A stretch of 64,000 nt of DNA from Euborellia annulipes (Eukaryota > Arthropoda > Insecta > Dermaptera > Anisolabididae): the NCBI GenBank assembly GCA_023213315.1, contig JAKCPI010001564.1, forward strand, positions 62,001-126,000. Direction: 5' to 3'. The position numbers and the translations under genes were made by a program. Below the pieces are notes generated by a model. It worked only from the letters and a program-made list of their open reading frames with translations, was not told the origin of the DNA and did not search any database. Within the stretch, counting starts at the first letter, position 1, and every line of letters starts with the position of its first letter. Of the stretch, positions 36,001 to 41,812 are shown piece by piece.

Positions 36001-37756
36001 ATTTGGACTCAAGGGGGGGGGGGGGGGGGGGGATGTGGGGGAGGATTTTGTCCCTTAAAATGCAAAAAAATCATTAAAAATGATCGATTTTTTCTGATTT
36101 TTCACAATTTTTTCACTGATTTTCTACATATTCAGGCGGACAAACCCACCTCACCCTTCCTTAAACATCCCTCAACTAAAAAAAAATATATAGGACAAAG
36201 CGGGTGGGGTGTGGGCGATTCCGAAGCCCTTGCAAGAAGATGGAAGATTCACAGCTCAGTTGGTCAAATTGGCAAATATGCGGCTAACTTTCATTTTTTT
36301 GGGCCGATCTTTACAAATTTAAACTTAAATATACGGATTCTTCTATGTCCTTCAATATTTCCATATTTTATCTAAAGGGGTAGAAATTATTTCTTGTCAA
36401 TAATTGAAAAAAATTCTTCTTGCAAGGGCTTTGGAGCGAATTTTGAGAAAATAAAGAAAAACTGAAAAAGTGCATCAGTAAACCCCCAAAAGTACTAGTA
36501 CTCTTTGGCGGATTTTGATCAAAAGCTTCATGTCACGTCCCAGGGAGGTACCTAACTTAAATATAAAATTTCAACCTCTTAGCTCTTTTGGTCTTGAAAT
36601 ATAATTTGTTCACACACACACACAGACAGACCATGTCGCGAAAACCACTTTTTTGGATTCAGGGGACCTCAAAACGTGTATATCCATCAAAATCTCAAGA
36701 TCGAATTTTGACATGAATCCAATACTTTCTCTCTCTCTATATTAACATATATAGAGGTAAGAGAAAGTAAAATTTATTTTCATTTCCTAGAAAGATGTAA
36801 TAAAAGATTTAATTTAAAATTAACTGAATTGTACGAGATGATTTTTGTGGGAATTTTATTCTTTTCCTTTTTTGTTGAAAAAAAAAATTTTCTTTTTTAA
36901 GATGAAATTACTTTTGCGACTGATTTTGGTCAAGTATAGAGTTTTGAAACTGTTTATATTCCATCTTGATGCTATAAAATTCTAAGATCCATTTTTTAAT
37001 TAATAGAAATAGATTTTGTAGCCTTAAGATGGAAATTTTAGTTTTCATTTTGTACCCAAGTAGCAACAATGGAGACGAGTCAACTTACATTCAAAATTTG
37101 AATAAACGATTTAATTAAAAATATAATTGGGGGGGGAACTAAAATATGATTGATATAAATGCACAAATCTTTCATTAATTTATAATATAATTTTATAATT
37201 TTACTGTAGAAAGTTTGATAAAAAAAAAAATTCTGACAAGTGAGTGACAGCTAAAAGCCTGAGCTCAAAGCCTGGGATAAAATATACTCAGGAGTCATTG
37301 ATTAATTATTTTTTAAATTTATTTAATAATAAATTAATAAATCTAAATATTTATCACCCATAAAAATTTAAAAAAAAAAAGATATAAAAATAAAATAATA
37401 TTTTACATTAAATGATAATTAACTTACGTTTGTGTAGTTGGTGGTGGAATTTCGGGCGGTGGCGATGGCGATTGCTGTTGCTCTAATTCCTGTTGTAATA
37501 ATTGCGATACAGTTTCTGGAGCTGGCGGCGACGGCGGCGGTGGGGGAAGATCCTCCTTTTCATCATCCGCAGACTGCACGACGGCATTTTCCTCATCTTG
37601 GGTCCCATTGTCTTCTTCAAGTATCACATTTTCTAAAACGCCAACCTCTTCAATATCGGAGTCAATGCCCTGTGCGAAATCCATATAAAACGAATCACGC
37701 GAATCGCTACTACGTCGTCGCAATTTTAAACTCAAATCCGGACTACTGTCATCCAT
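14067..37756 (-). CDS. Otop: Otopetrin-family proton channel, whole gene (11 coding exons)
   Basis: Joined exons (minus strand, 5' to 3'): 37756-37428, 28106-28083, 27422-27057, 26210-25986, 24366-24152, 22683-22456, 19342-19182, 17960-17780, 17423-17191, 16669-16400, 14555-14067. All junctions are GT-AG, phases match throughout, and the total is 2721 nt, or 906 residues plus stop. The family forms dimeric, 12-pass, proton-selective channels in plasma membrane. The first ~315 residues are predicted cytosolic: acidic, Pro/Ser-rich, weakly conserved. About twelve hydrophobic segments follow. Family hallmarks are SFYLRMGAVAFGIGSMIY (exons 6-7), RFGLMHMIATN (exon 8), RRTSIMGSLVQDASPFLYPC (exon 9) and the C-terminal block from NTLEKSRAESHP to SVCLCEIWKRAYK (exon 11). 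A His-rich loop precedes transmembrane 3. The start is the first ATG of the acidic exon, in good context (AAACGATGG). An additional upstream exon cannot be excluded. Closest to the insect Otop-like proteins in organisation. Confidence 0.93.
14726..14926. mobile_element. hAT-type MITE
   Basis: TIRs CAAGGGCGGATACAAGG / CAAGGGCGGATCCAGAGG and an exact 8-bp duplication ATCAGAAT (14718-14725, 14927-14934). Lies in the last otopetrin intron. Confidence 0.85.
15040..16225 (+). pseudogene. Decayed non-LTR retrotransposon (RNase H / C-terminal part)
   Basis: Many frameshifts and stops. Readable pieces: MKTELIIYTKKRKIP (RT end), NCKADELARAGT after WVPGH (RNase H), GHWLAGKHASRMGLPSNYFC and CRACLEENEGET with LCQCPALMHTRR (the C-terminal CCHC-like region of I/Jockey-group elements). 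Ends in CTAACCTAACCTAATC. Within otopetrin's last intron. Confidence 0.75.
16248..16387 (+). repeat. SINE copy next to otopetrin exon 10
   Basis: Family-C head remnant (GCATTAGCTTCTGGTGCC) joined to ATTGGATACCAATC, GATGCCGAAAAAGACCTTAA and an A-run, the tail shared with SINE-B. Ends ~12 bases from the splice donor. Confidence 0.55.
16400..16669 (-). CDS. Otop: Otopetrin coding exon 10 (transmembrane 7-8)
   Basis: 90 codons, phase 0 both ends. SVDCAQAHEGLFLGILLLVL begins transmembrane 7; ELVFWAEVQIYVCEFFLYVF is transmembrane 8. A SINE lies directly beyond the donor, within about 15 bases. Confidence 0.95.
16761..16947 (+). repeat. SINE-B full copy with 11-bp target duplication
   Basis: A box TTGGTGTAGTAGTTTGCGTG, B box GGGTTCGCATTCC, tail GTTGCCGAAAAAGACCTTAA plus A-run. 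Flanked by GTTCGAAAGAA at 16750-16760 and 16948-16958. Confidence 0.87.
17191..17423 (-). CDS. Otop: Otopetrin coding exon 9 (transmembrane 6)
   Basis: Contains ECRRTSIMGSLVQDASPFLY and PCLIEYSLICVAILYVMWK, both strongly diagnostic. Acceptor TTTTAG, donor GGG|GTAAGT, phase 0 out. Confidence 0.96.
17462..17570 (-). mobile_element. Hammerhead-bearing element fragment in otopetrin intron
   Basis: Contains GGCAGCCAGGAGAGCC and, on the minus strand, CTGATGA (17544-17538) and GAAA (17520-17517) with a cleavage region ACGGC. The U before the cleavage site is replaced by G, so the ribozyme core is broken. Confidence 0.5.
17780..17960 (-). CDS. Otop: Otopetrin coding exon 8 (transmembrane 5)
   Basis: Phase 0 start QIGLTRQRTMARFGLMHMIA, then TNVSVWLNVLIQET, and an extracellular or luminal loop with HDHE-type residues. 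This is a near-invariant otopetrin block. Ends phase 1 at G|GTATAA. Confidence 0.95.
18024..18068 (+). repeat. (ATT)n microsatellite
   Basis: About 15 perfect ATT units in an otopetrin intron. Confidence 0.9.
18135..18980 (+). repeat. RepA copy, interrupted by hAT MITE and SINE piece
   Basis: Head GAGAGAAAGTATTGGATTCA, TCGATGTCAAGATTTTGATG; body TTAGGCACCCCCCTGAGACG; TTGCTATGGTAACAAAAT; end hairpin AAAATCTGGTGTGACAAGC. Interrupted at 18558-18743. Confidence 0.75.
18558..18743. mobile_element. hAT-type MITE inserted in RepA
   Basis: TIRs CAGGGCCGGATCTAGAG / CAGGGCCGGAACTAGG; 8-bp duplication AACAAAAT (18550-18557, 18744-18751). The RepA copy at about 30765-30775 shows the single, empty AACAAAAT site. 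Confidence 0.92.
19182..19342 (-). CDS. Otop: Otopetrin coding exon 7 (transmembrane 3-4)
   Basis: Completes the motif as AFGIGSMIYTGLEFGQYFE, then HNLLVALTPATRLAFIFIQ and a hydrophobic helix ending FLNNE. The donor is GAG|GTAATA. Reading on would meet the intron. Confidence 0.95.
19687..19783. repeat. Near-perfect 36-bp inverted repeat
   Basis: Arms GGAGATATCAGCCAAATTGG... and complement, 17-base loop. Strong hairpin in an otopetrin intron; no element class recognised. Confidence 0.8.
20305..20357 (-). ncRNA. Hammerhead ribozyme-like motif, left arm
   Basis: CTGATGA (20351-20345), stem II GGTT/AACC with a ~14-base loop, GAAA (20321-20318), then AC-T-GT and U before TCC, which pairs with GGA upstream of the core. 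Confidence 0.55.
21560..21608 (+). ncRNA. Hammerhead ribozyme-like motif, right arm
   Basis: Mirror copy: CTGATGA 21565-21571, GGTT/AACC stem, GAAA 21593-21596, GUU cleavage region at 21599-21601 with GGA/TCC helix I. Confidence 0.55.
22456..22683 (-). CDS. Otop: Otopetrin coding exon 6 (His-rich loop, start of transmembrane 3)
   Basis: The correct frame is the His-rich one: acidic SLSLDESDECERVQD, then a run with HHLHLHSHHHH, then HYGSFYLRMGAV. Another frame over the same bases is also open, but it lacks the family motif and would break phase. The histidine cluster sits at the membrane boundary of a proton channel; a role in sensing or metal binding is only a guess. Confidence 0.93.
23040..23208 (+). 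repeat. tRNA-derived SINE, distinct family
   Basis: A TAATCGGATAAGC-like A box and a clean B box GGGTTCAAATCCC lie about 50 bases apart, followed by an unrelated body ending in an A-rich tail (AAAATAAAAATAAAAGG). Directly abuts the 12S numt. Confidence 0.5.
23210..23555 (-). pseudogene. Nuclear copy of mitochondrial 12S rRNA (numt)
   Basis: Reads as small-subunit rRNA on the minus strand. It carries the universal GTGCCAGC-GCCGCGGTTA region (23414-23432), the conserved GGATTAGATACCCTATTAT block (around 23281-23304, with three extra bases before it) and the downstream AACTTGGCGG motif (23219-23228). About 350 bases of the 5' two-thirds of the gene. It sits inside an otopetrin intron between a tRNA-like SINE and AT-rich sequence, so it is a nuclear insertion. 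The small insertion and incomplete ends show it is not functional. Confidence 0.88.
24152..24366 (-). CDS. Otop: Otopetrin coding exon 5 (transmembrane 1-2)
   Basis: Begins DTLATTLSALYGKLLVVMG, the first membrane helix of the family, followed by a loop with IPPPLYEAF and a second hydrophobic helix (LYLYIGSIFFLIYMYALI). Ends with one base of a split codon before GTGAGT. Confidence 0.93.
24367..25985. other. Otopetrin intron 4 content
   Basis: A poly-G run (24632-24651), AT-rich sequence, and the inverted-repeat element at 25613-25855. Nothing coding. Confidence 0.5.
25613..25855. mobile_element. Unclassified MITE with ~34-bp TIRs
   Basis: AATTGAATCGTTTATTTCAG... AACCACCTAAGTG and its exact complement at 25822-25855. 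Flanked by TA-rich sequence; superfamily undetermined. Confidence 0.6.
25986..26210 (-). CDS. Otop: Otopetrin coding exon 4 (proline-rich, basic end)
   Basis: 225 nt, phase 2 in and out. Starts SISHSPAPPSTS and ends LQNEWRKLG. Proline/isoleucine-rich linker finishing in a basic helix just before the membrane domain. Donor C|GTAAGT. Confidence 0.87.
26645..26795. repeat. Inverted repeat in otopetrin intron
   Basis: AGATCTTTATTACTGAAGGA ... TCCTTCTGTAATAAAGATCT, with inner GGTC-bearing symmetry. Element class not recognised. Confidence 0.5.
27057..27422 (-). CDS. Otop: Otopetrin coding exon 3 (Glu/Pro-rich cytosolic segment)
   Basis: 366 nt, phase 2 at both ends (AG acceptor after AATTCC, donor AG|GTGAGT). 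Encodes WPVEVEDVVVAIEDSEPEIK and then a Glu/Pro/Ser-rich stretch ending SHYPTGSPV. No hydrophobic segment, so cytosolic. Confidence 0.85.
27500..27830. mobile_element. Palindromic element with hammerhead-like motif
   Basis: Inverted arms from GGAAACTAGTGTTTTCTT inward (AATGACAG, CTTCG, GGTTTACAGGTGC) around 27650-27710. The left arm has the full motif (27603-27647, minus); the right arm keeps only its end. Confidence 0.6.
27603..27647 (-). ncRNA. Hammerhead ribozyme-like motif
   Basis: CTGATGA (27641-27635), stem II GGCT/AGCC, GAAA (27617-27614), self-complementary ACATGT, then U. Helix I is weak. Confidence 0.5.
28083..28106 (-). CDS. Otop: Otopetrin coding exon 2, 24-nt microexon
   Basis: The acceptor ATACAG and donor GTAATT enclose 24 bases encoding DESSGWF between two split codons. 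It is the only segment found in the roughly 10-kb gap that keeps phase 2 on both sides, matching exon 1 and exon 3. Being a multiple of three it could be skipped without breaking the frame. Confidence 0.62.
28298..28857. repeat. Two RepA pieces, head-to-tail inverted
   Basis: 28298-28432 is a forward head; 28433-28857 is the reverse tail, beginning with the terminal hairpin. It continues at 30180 beyond the piggyBac-type insertion. Confidence 0.65.
28862..30175. mobile_element. piggyBac-type element (TTAA target)
   Basis: TTAA (28858-28861) CCCATATAATCCCGGTGGTG ... TTTTGGGCTTAAATGGG TTAA (30176-30179). GGTGCGAAAACGCACC repeats lie near the ends. The interrupted RepA copy joins cleanly when one TTAA is removed (GTTTAACTTAAATATAAAAT at 30500-30525, reverse). 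The interior (29241-30047) is a ~800-bp palindrome whose outer ends again read CCCATGTGCCCGGTGG, as if a second end pair were nested. No convincing transposase frame. Confidence 0.85.
30180..30400 (-). repeat. RepA, second half of the piggyBac-split copy
   Basis: AATATAAAATTTCAACCTCG through ACAGACCATGTCGCGAAAAC to CTTTCTCTCTATATATAT: the RepA head in reverse. Confidence 0.7.
30392..30955 (+). repeat. RepA copy, best preserved tail
   Basis: AAAGTGGTTTTCGCGACATG, TACTAGTACTTTACTGATGT, GGTTGCCATGGTAACAAAAT, and the end hairpin AAAATCTGGTGTGACAAGC ... CAGTCACACCAGATTTTTT. Serves as the empty-site reference for other copies. Confidence 0.75.
31290..31800 (+). repeat. RepA copy
   Basis: CTTTCTCTTAGCC, GAGAGAAAGTATTGCGATCA, the GT microsatellite, TACTAGTACTTTACTGATGT, GGTTGCCATGGTAACGG; tail hairpin lost. 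Confidence 0.7.
32195..32340 (+). repeat. RepA terminal hairpin alone
   Basis: ACACAAAAAATCTGGTGTGA ... AGTCACACCAGATTTTTT. Arms of ~45 bases including CAACTTTCTCTTAC/GTAAGAGAAAGTTG. Confidence 0.7.
32655..32695 (+). ncRNA. Degenerate hammerhead-like motif
   Basis: CTGAAGA (32661-32667), GTAGCTAC, GAAA (32679-32682), TGTC. Helix I does not pair well; relic. Confidence 0.3.
32700..33828. other. Otopetrin intron 1 interior, no gene seen
   Basis: 32780-33070 is GC-richer and looks repeat-derived; the rest is AT-rich. Confidence 0.4.
34062..34295. mobile_element. hAT-type MITE, third nesting level
   Basis: TIRs CAGGGGTGTATATA / CAGGGGCGTATATAG, 8-bp duplication AGTTAGTG (34054-34061, 34296-34303); G-run and C-run inside the TIRs. 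Confidence 0.9.
34378..34425 (-). ncRNA. Hammerhead ribozyme-like motif
   Basis: CTGAAGA (34419-34413), stem II GGC/GCC with a 14-base loop, GAAA (34391-34388), ACGTC, then TC pairing GA. Core complete. A decayed second copy (CGACCGAAACATCGACG) lies at 34615-34640 on the plus strand. Confidence 0.55.
34808..34930. mobile_element. hAT-type MITE (123 bp)
   Basis: TIRs CAGGGATGGCCAACCC / CAGGAGTGGCCAACCC and 8-bp duplication TTTTAAAT (34800-34807, 34931-34938). Confidence 0.85.
34940..36424. other. Otopetrin intron 1, unclassified repeat-like DNA
   Basis: Contains a 20-base G-run (36013-36032) and long non-coding, moderately GC-rich stretches (35500-35900, 36130-36260). No boundary found. Confidence 0.4.
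36425..36772 (-). repeat. RepA copy, reverse
   Basis: Reverse order of RepA: AGTACTAGTACTCTTTGG, CCTAACTTAAATATAAAATT, ACAGACCATGTCGCGAAAAC, GGTAAGAGAAAGTAAA. Confidence 0.65.
36773..37427. other. Intron 1 next to exon 1, no element seen
   Basis: AT-rich, nothing supported. Confidence 0.4.
37428..37756 (-). CDS. Otop: Otopetrin coding exon 1 (acidic/proline N-terminus)
   Basis: Residues 1-110. Opens MDDSSPDLSLKLRRR, then an acidic stretch and a proline run ending PPPTTQ. The donor is AC|GTAAGT, leaving two bases of a split codon. Predicted cytosolic and disordered. Assigned to this gene by phase and strand rather than by sequence conservation, since otopetrin N-termini vary. Confidence 0.8.
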
Positions 37757-39505
37757 CGTTTAAACAAAATCAATGGCCGCTGTCGATACACGAAACAAAT
37801 TCCTCTGTGAGACAATCCCTTGTTACGATATCATCTTCCTTATGAGTATTTATAAATAAAACACCATGCGAGAAATAAAAAAACAATTCTAGGAAGGGTG
37901 TAAGAGAAAGAGAGAGAGAGAGTTGTCTATAATTACGCTCTCCGAGCTCCCTCCAGTTCGCTTGTGCCCCTTTTATTCCAGTTCCAGTTCCAGAGAGTGG
38001 GATATAGAGGAGAAGCATTTTATATTGTCTCCAGGAATATTTCCCCCACTACAGCAACCCTCCCTTTGCTAACCTTGCTTTTAGTTAGCAGGGCTCTTAA
38101 TGAGGGCAGCACTTTCGTTCACCCTCTCATGGGGAGGCGATTCAAATATACCTTCTTTTGTTTTGTTTAAACTTTTTTAAAAAAGAATTTATTAGATTTC
38201 TCTATATAAAAAATTTAATTTTAAAATTCAACAAAACTAAGTTTAAATCATTTGGATACCAAATGATATAAAAAAAAAACGCCAATATATATCGAAAATA
38301 AATAATTTATCTCGTTAAACTCTATATAAAGATGGCGAAAAGATTTAGAAAAAAAAAAATTTAGTAAAAAATAAAAAGCTGAGTGAATATTTTAAAAACA
38401 TAAAAACCATTAGAAATGATCCGCTAACACCAAAGGTTCAGATTCTGAATTTGAGAAAACGTCTCTAGTCGGTGCTGCTACCTATGATGAAATCAATGAA
38501 ATATTGAGACAGTTTTGAAATAAATATACTCTTTGTTGAATATTCAAATAAATGTTTTATGTGTGCAAGTTTAAAATATCGTCGAAACAGAGATAGATAA
38601 AATAATAACAGTTCTGCAGAGGTCGTTCAGAGAAAATTTCAAAGTTATAATAAATCAGAAAAATTTATAATAAATCAGGGACAAAACCAAACCTCTCAGA
38701 TTCCTGGGAAATAAGAATGAAAAAAAAAAAGTGCAGGAGATGGATTGAACTCGCGAAGTTTGGTGAAGGGGGATTTCTCTTTCTGATTCTATGATATATT
38801 AGTTTTTTGGAGAAAATAAAATTTTGTATAACTCATCCGAAAATATTGAATGAATTTTTCTGGATCAGGTTTTAAACGAGCCTAAGCCTCTCTTTATTTG
38901 TTGCACCAGTACTTGCTCTCTTCCAATCCATAACATCAATAGCAACTTCTCTTCAGCTTATATTTAAACTTATATTCCTCCCAAATTTGTTTAAAGCACA
39001 CTTTACATGATTCGAAAGATAAAAGGAAAGTCATGGAAACATATTAAATATTTTCTTCTGATTATAAATTTTACCTCTAAGGTTTTAATTTACGATCGGT
39101 ATCTAAATATATCGTGACACAAAAATATCTGGTGTAACAGCATATCAGATTTTTATTAATATAATACATAATAAATTGTTTTGGTCTCGGTACACATGAG
39201 CGTCAAGCAGCGTTTTGGAGAAGATCAATATCTATTTAAATTCCCTTCTACAGAAACACAAAAGTTGCCATTGGAAAAAAAAAATGGAATAATCAAATAT
39301 AGAAGTTCTAGTGCTCTTTGGCGGATTTTTTCCATAAGCTTAGTGTCACGTCCCAGGGGACTGACTTAAATATCAAATTTCAACATCCTATCAGATTTTT
39401 ATTAGGGAATTTTTGACAGGAATGCCATACTTTCACTCATATATATATATATATATATATTAACATAATTGTAGCCGAACATCTCTAATTTTGATTGAGT
39501 TTTAT
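37757..39505. other. Otopetrin upstream region
   Basis: The first 250 bases may hold the promoter. A short SINE-like piece (about 38726-38765, GTGCAGGAGATGGATTGAAC) matches the tRNA-like ends of the palindrome at 51748. RepA fragments lie at 39001-39155 and 39290-39460. Confidence 0.4.
37969..37978 (-). promoter_or_regulatory. Possible TATA-like element of otopetrin
   Basis: Minus-strand AATAAAAGGGG lies about 215 bases upstream of the otopetrin ATG in a GC-richer stretch that also has a (GA)n run at 37911-37921. Plausible core promoter, not proven; no initiator consensus was found at the expected distance. Confidence 0.25.
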
Positions 39506-39507
39506 TA

Positions 39508-41082
39508 AGGTGCGCGTCTCGGGGTGCTAATTTTGGGACTTTCCAGCGGCCACAATTTAGAAGCTATCGACCTCAAATTTTTTTAAAATTAAAGCTATTT
39601 AAATTATCTACAACTTATAGAAGCCCTTTTTTTGATTTTCGAAAAAAAAATTTTTTTTTAGATTAATCGCATTAAATAAAAGATATTTTAAAAAAAGGAG
39701 CTCAATAAGTTGTAGATAACACTAGTCGACAAAAATGAACTTTTTTTCTTTCACAAGAATGAAGATATGAAATTCTAGAAGTATTTTTCATGCTGAATTC
39801 AAATATCATTTCAGTTTTTCCCCATCAGGCACAGTTTTAGAGATATAGAGCAAAATAGATTTTGATAGAAAATGGGCTCTAAAACGGCTTTTATTTAGAA
39901 TGTTCAAATTATTTTTAACGGGACACCCCGTCAAATTATGCAGATAGTTAGAATACATATAAATTTTAAGTTTCATCCCAATCGGAGGTCATTTAGACGT
40001 GCAGCAAACGGCTTAAAGTTTTAAAAAATCGAAATTTTCAAGATTTTTTTGCTTTGGTCACCCCTAATACAATTTTAGAGATCCCTGAATGAAAAAAACA
40101 TATATGTACGATATTCTATAGTTCTTTGGCTTTCTAAAAATCATTCATTCGTAAAAATCTGTTAATTATTAACGAAATTATTAAAAAAACGCGAGCAAAG
40201 AAAAACACAAGTACATTCACTGGACGAAAAAATGGACCTCTTGTTCTTTTAGAAGTATAAAGAAAGATATGAGATTCAAAAAATATTTTTTTTAATAATA
40301 TATAATAAAGTTAGGGCCCTTGACCTGATGCCCAGAGAGGATACATTAGCTTCTCGTGGACAGGGTTCGCTTTTAATTCAATTGAGGTCCATTTTTTTCG
40401 ACCAGTGAGTGTACTTGTGTTTTTTCTTTGCTCACGTTTTTGTTAATAATTTCGTTAATAATTAACAGATTTTTACGAATGAATGCTTTTTAGAAAGCCA
40501 AAGAACTATAGAATATCGTACATATATGTTTTTTTCATTCAGGGATCTCTAAAATTGTATTAGGGGTGACCAAAGCAAAAAATCTTGAAAATTTCGATTT
40601 TTCTAAACTTTAAGCCGTTTGCGGCACGTCTAAATGACCTCCGATTGGGATGAAATTTAAAATTTATATGTATTCTAACGATCTGCATAATTTGACGGGG
40701 TGTCGCGTTAAAAATAATTTGAACATTTTAAATAAAAGCCGTTTTAGAGCCCATTTTCGACTAAGATCTATTTTGCTCTATATCTCTAAAACTGTGCCTG
40801 ATGGAAAATTCTAACTACATATCTGAATTCAGGGTGAAAAAATGCTCTAGATTCACTAATCAGATTTCTTGTGAAAAAAACCTTGTCGACTAGTGTAATT
40901 AAATTAGTAATCATTGTGTTAAAAAATCATTCATTTTTTGCCTTTAATTAATTAGCTGGAAAGTCTAGAATGAAATGCAATTTGTCCCTTGTTTTCCTAT
41001 GGGGAACACTAACGCCATCTCTTGCCGCCTAGAGGAACTCGGTAGTCAAAAGCTTTCTAACGACTTTTCGAGACGCGCACCT
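39508..41082. mobile_element. Large inverted-repeat element, TA flanks
   Basis: AGGTGCGCGTCTCG at the left and its complement at the right, TA on both sides (39506-39507, 41083-41084). It contains a second element (39720-40895). A related end piece is at 58560-58740. No transposase. Confidence 0.5.
39720..40895. mobile_element. PIF/Harbinger-type element, copy 2
   Basis: CACTAGTCGACAAAAATGAA ... TTGTCGACTAGTG with TAA on both sides (39717-39719, 40896-40898). Arms run inward for ~480 bases around a centre that holds a family-C SINE head (40311-40392). Confidence 0.7.
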
Positions 41083-41097
41083 TAAGCAAAATCTCCT

Positions 41098-41306
41098 TAA
41101 TTGTCGGACACCTCCTCTCCCACCCATGCGTTTTCTACTTGTGATTATTTCATTGTTTATATAAAAGAAAATGAAAATATTTATTGGAAATTTTCTAGGT
41201 TTGAACCATGAAAGTTTCCATTAAAAAATATATATTTTTTTAAAAACAATGAAATAATCACATGTAGAAAACGCTTGGGTGGGACTTAATATTTGTCCGT
41301 CACTGT
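41098..41306. mobile_element. Tc1/mariner-like MITE
   Basis: Inverted arms CCCACCCATGCGTTTTCTAC / GTAGAAAACGCTTGGGTGGG continuing through TGATTATTTCATTGTTT; outer end CAGTGACGGACA. Flanks not clean. Confidence 0.5.
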
Positions 41307-41740
41307 ACGTTAAAATATCGCGGCGTGAAGCATCAAATTGACTTTCTCATGTGTACCGAGCCCTAAATAGGTAAAATATAAAAAAAACTATTATATATAT
41401 ATATTTGATTTCAATAAAGGCTATATTTACAAAATTGAAATAAAGATATATAATTATAAAATAAATATATGCATATTACCTTGATGTATATATAAGTTTT
41501 TGTTATAAAGATATAAATGTAAAGAACAGACTAATTAATATCTAATAATAATTATTTTTATAGGAATTTAGAAATTAAATAGTTAACATGGTATTTTTAA
41601 GATTTAATTTTGGGATTGAAAAAATAATTTTATAAAATAAAAAACAAAGTATAAATGTAGTATGATTATAAATAAATATATAAATATATTTATTTATTTA
41701 AATATATATACAGTATATGTGTACTTGTATAAGCGAGGTG

Positions 41741-41812
41741 TTAATTATGTTTAACACAATTAGGCCAGGATAATCCTCCGCAACTAAGAGAAATGATGAA
41801 ATAAAGAAGCAC
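41741..41812 (-). CDS. VAMP7: VAMP7 exon 6 (anchor end and stop)
   Basis: VLLYFIISLSCGGLSWPNCV then KHN and TAA. Completes the transmembrane segment and the Cys-containing luminal tail. An AATAAA lies at 41693-41698, about 45 bases further on. Confidence 0.94.
   Translation of the reverse strand: MLLYFIISLSCGGLSWPNCVKHN

Noticed and set aside
39508..41082. Polinton/Maverick-like virus-type element
   Set aside because: Inverted ends start AG, but the length is only ~1.6 kb, flanks are TA rather than a 6-bp duplication, and there are no capsid, polymerase or integrase frames.
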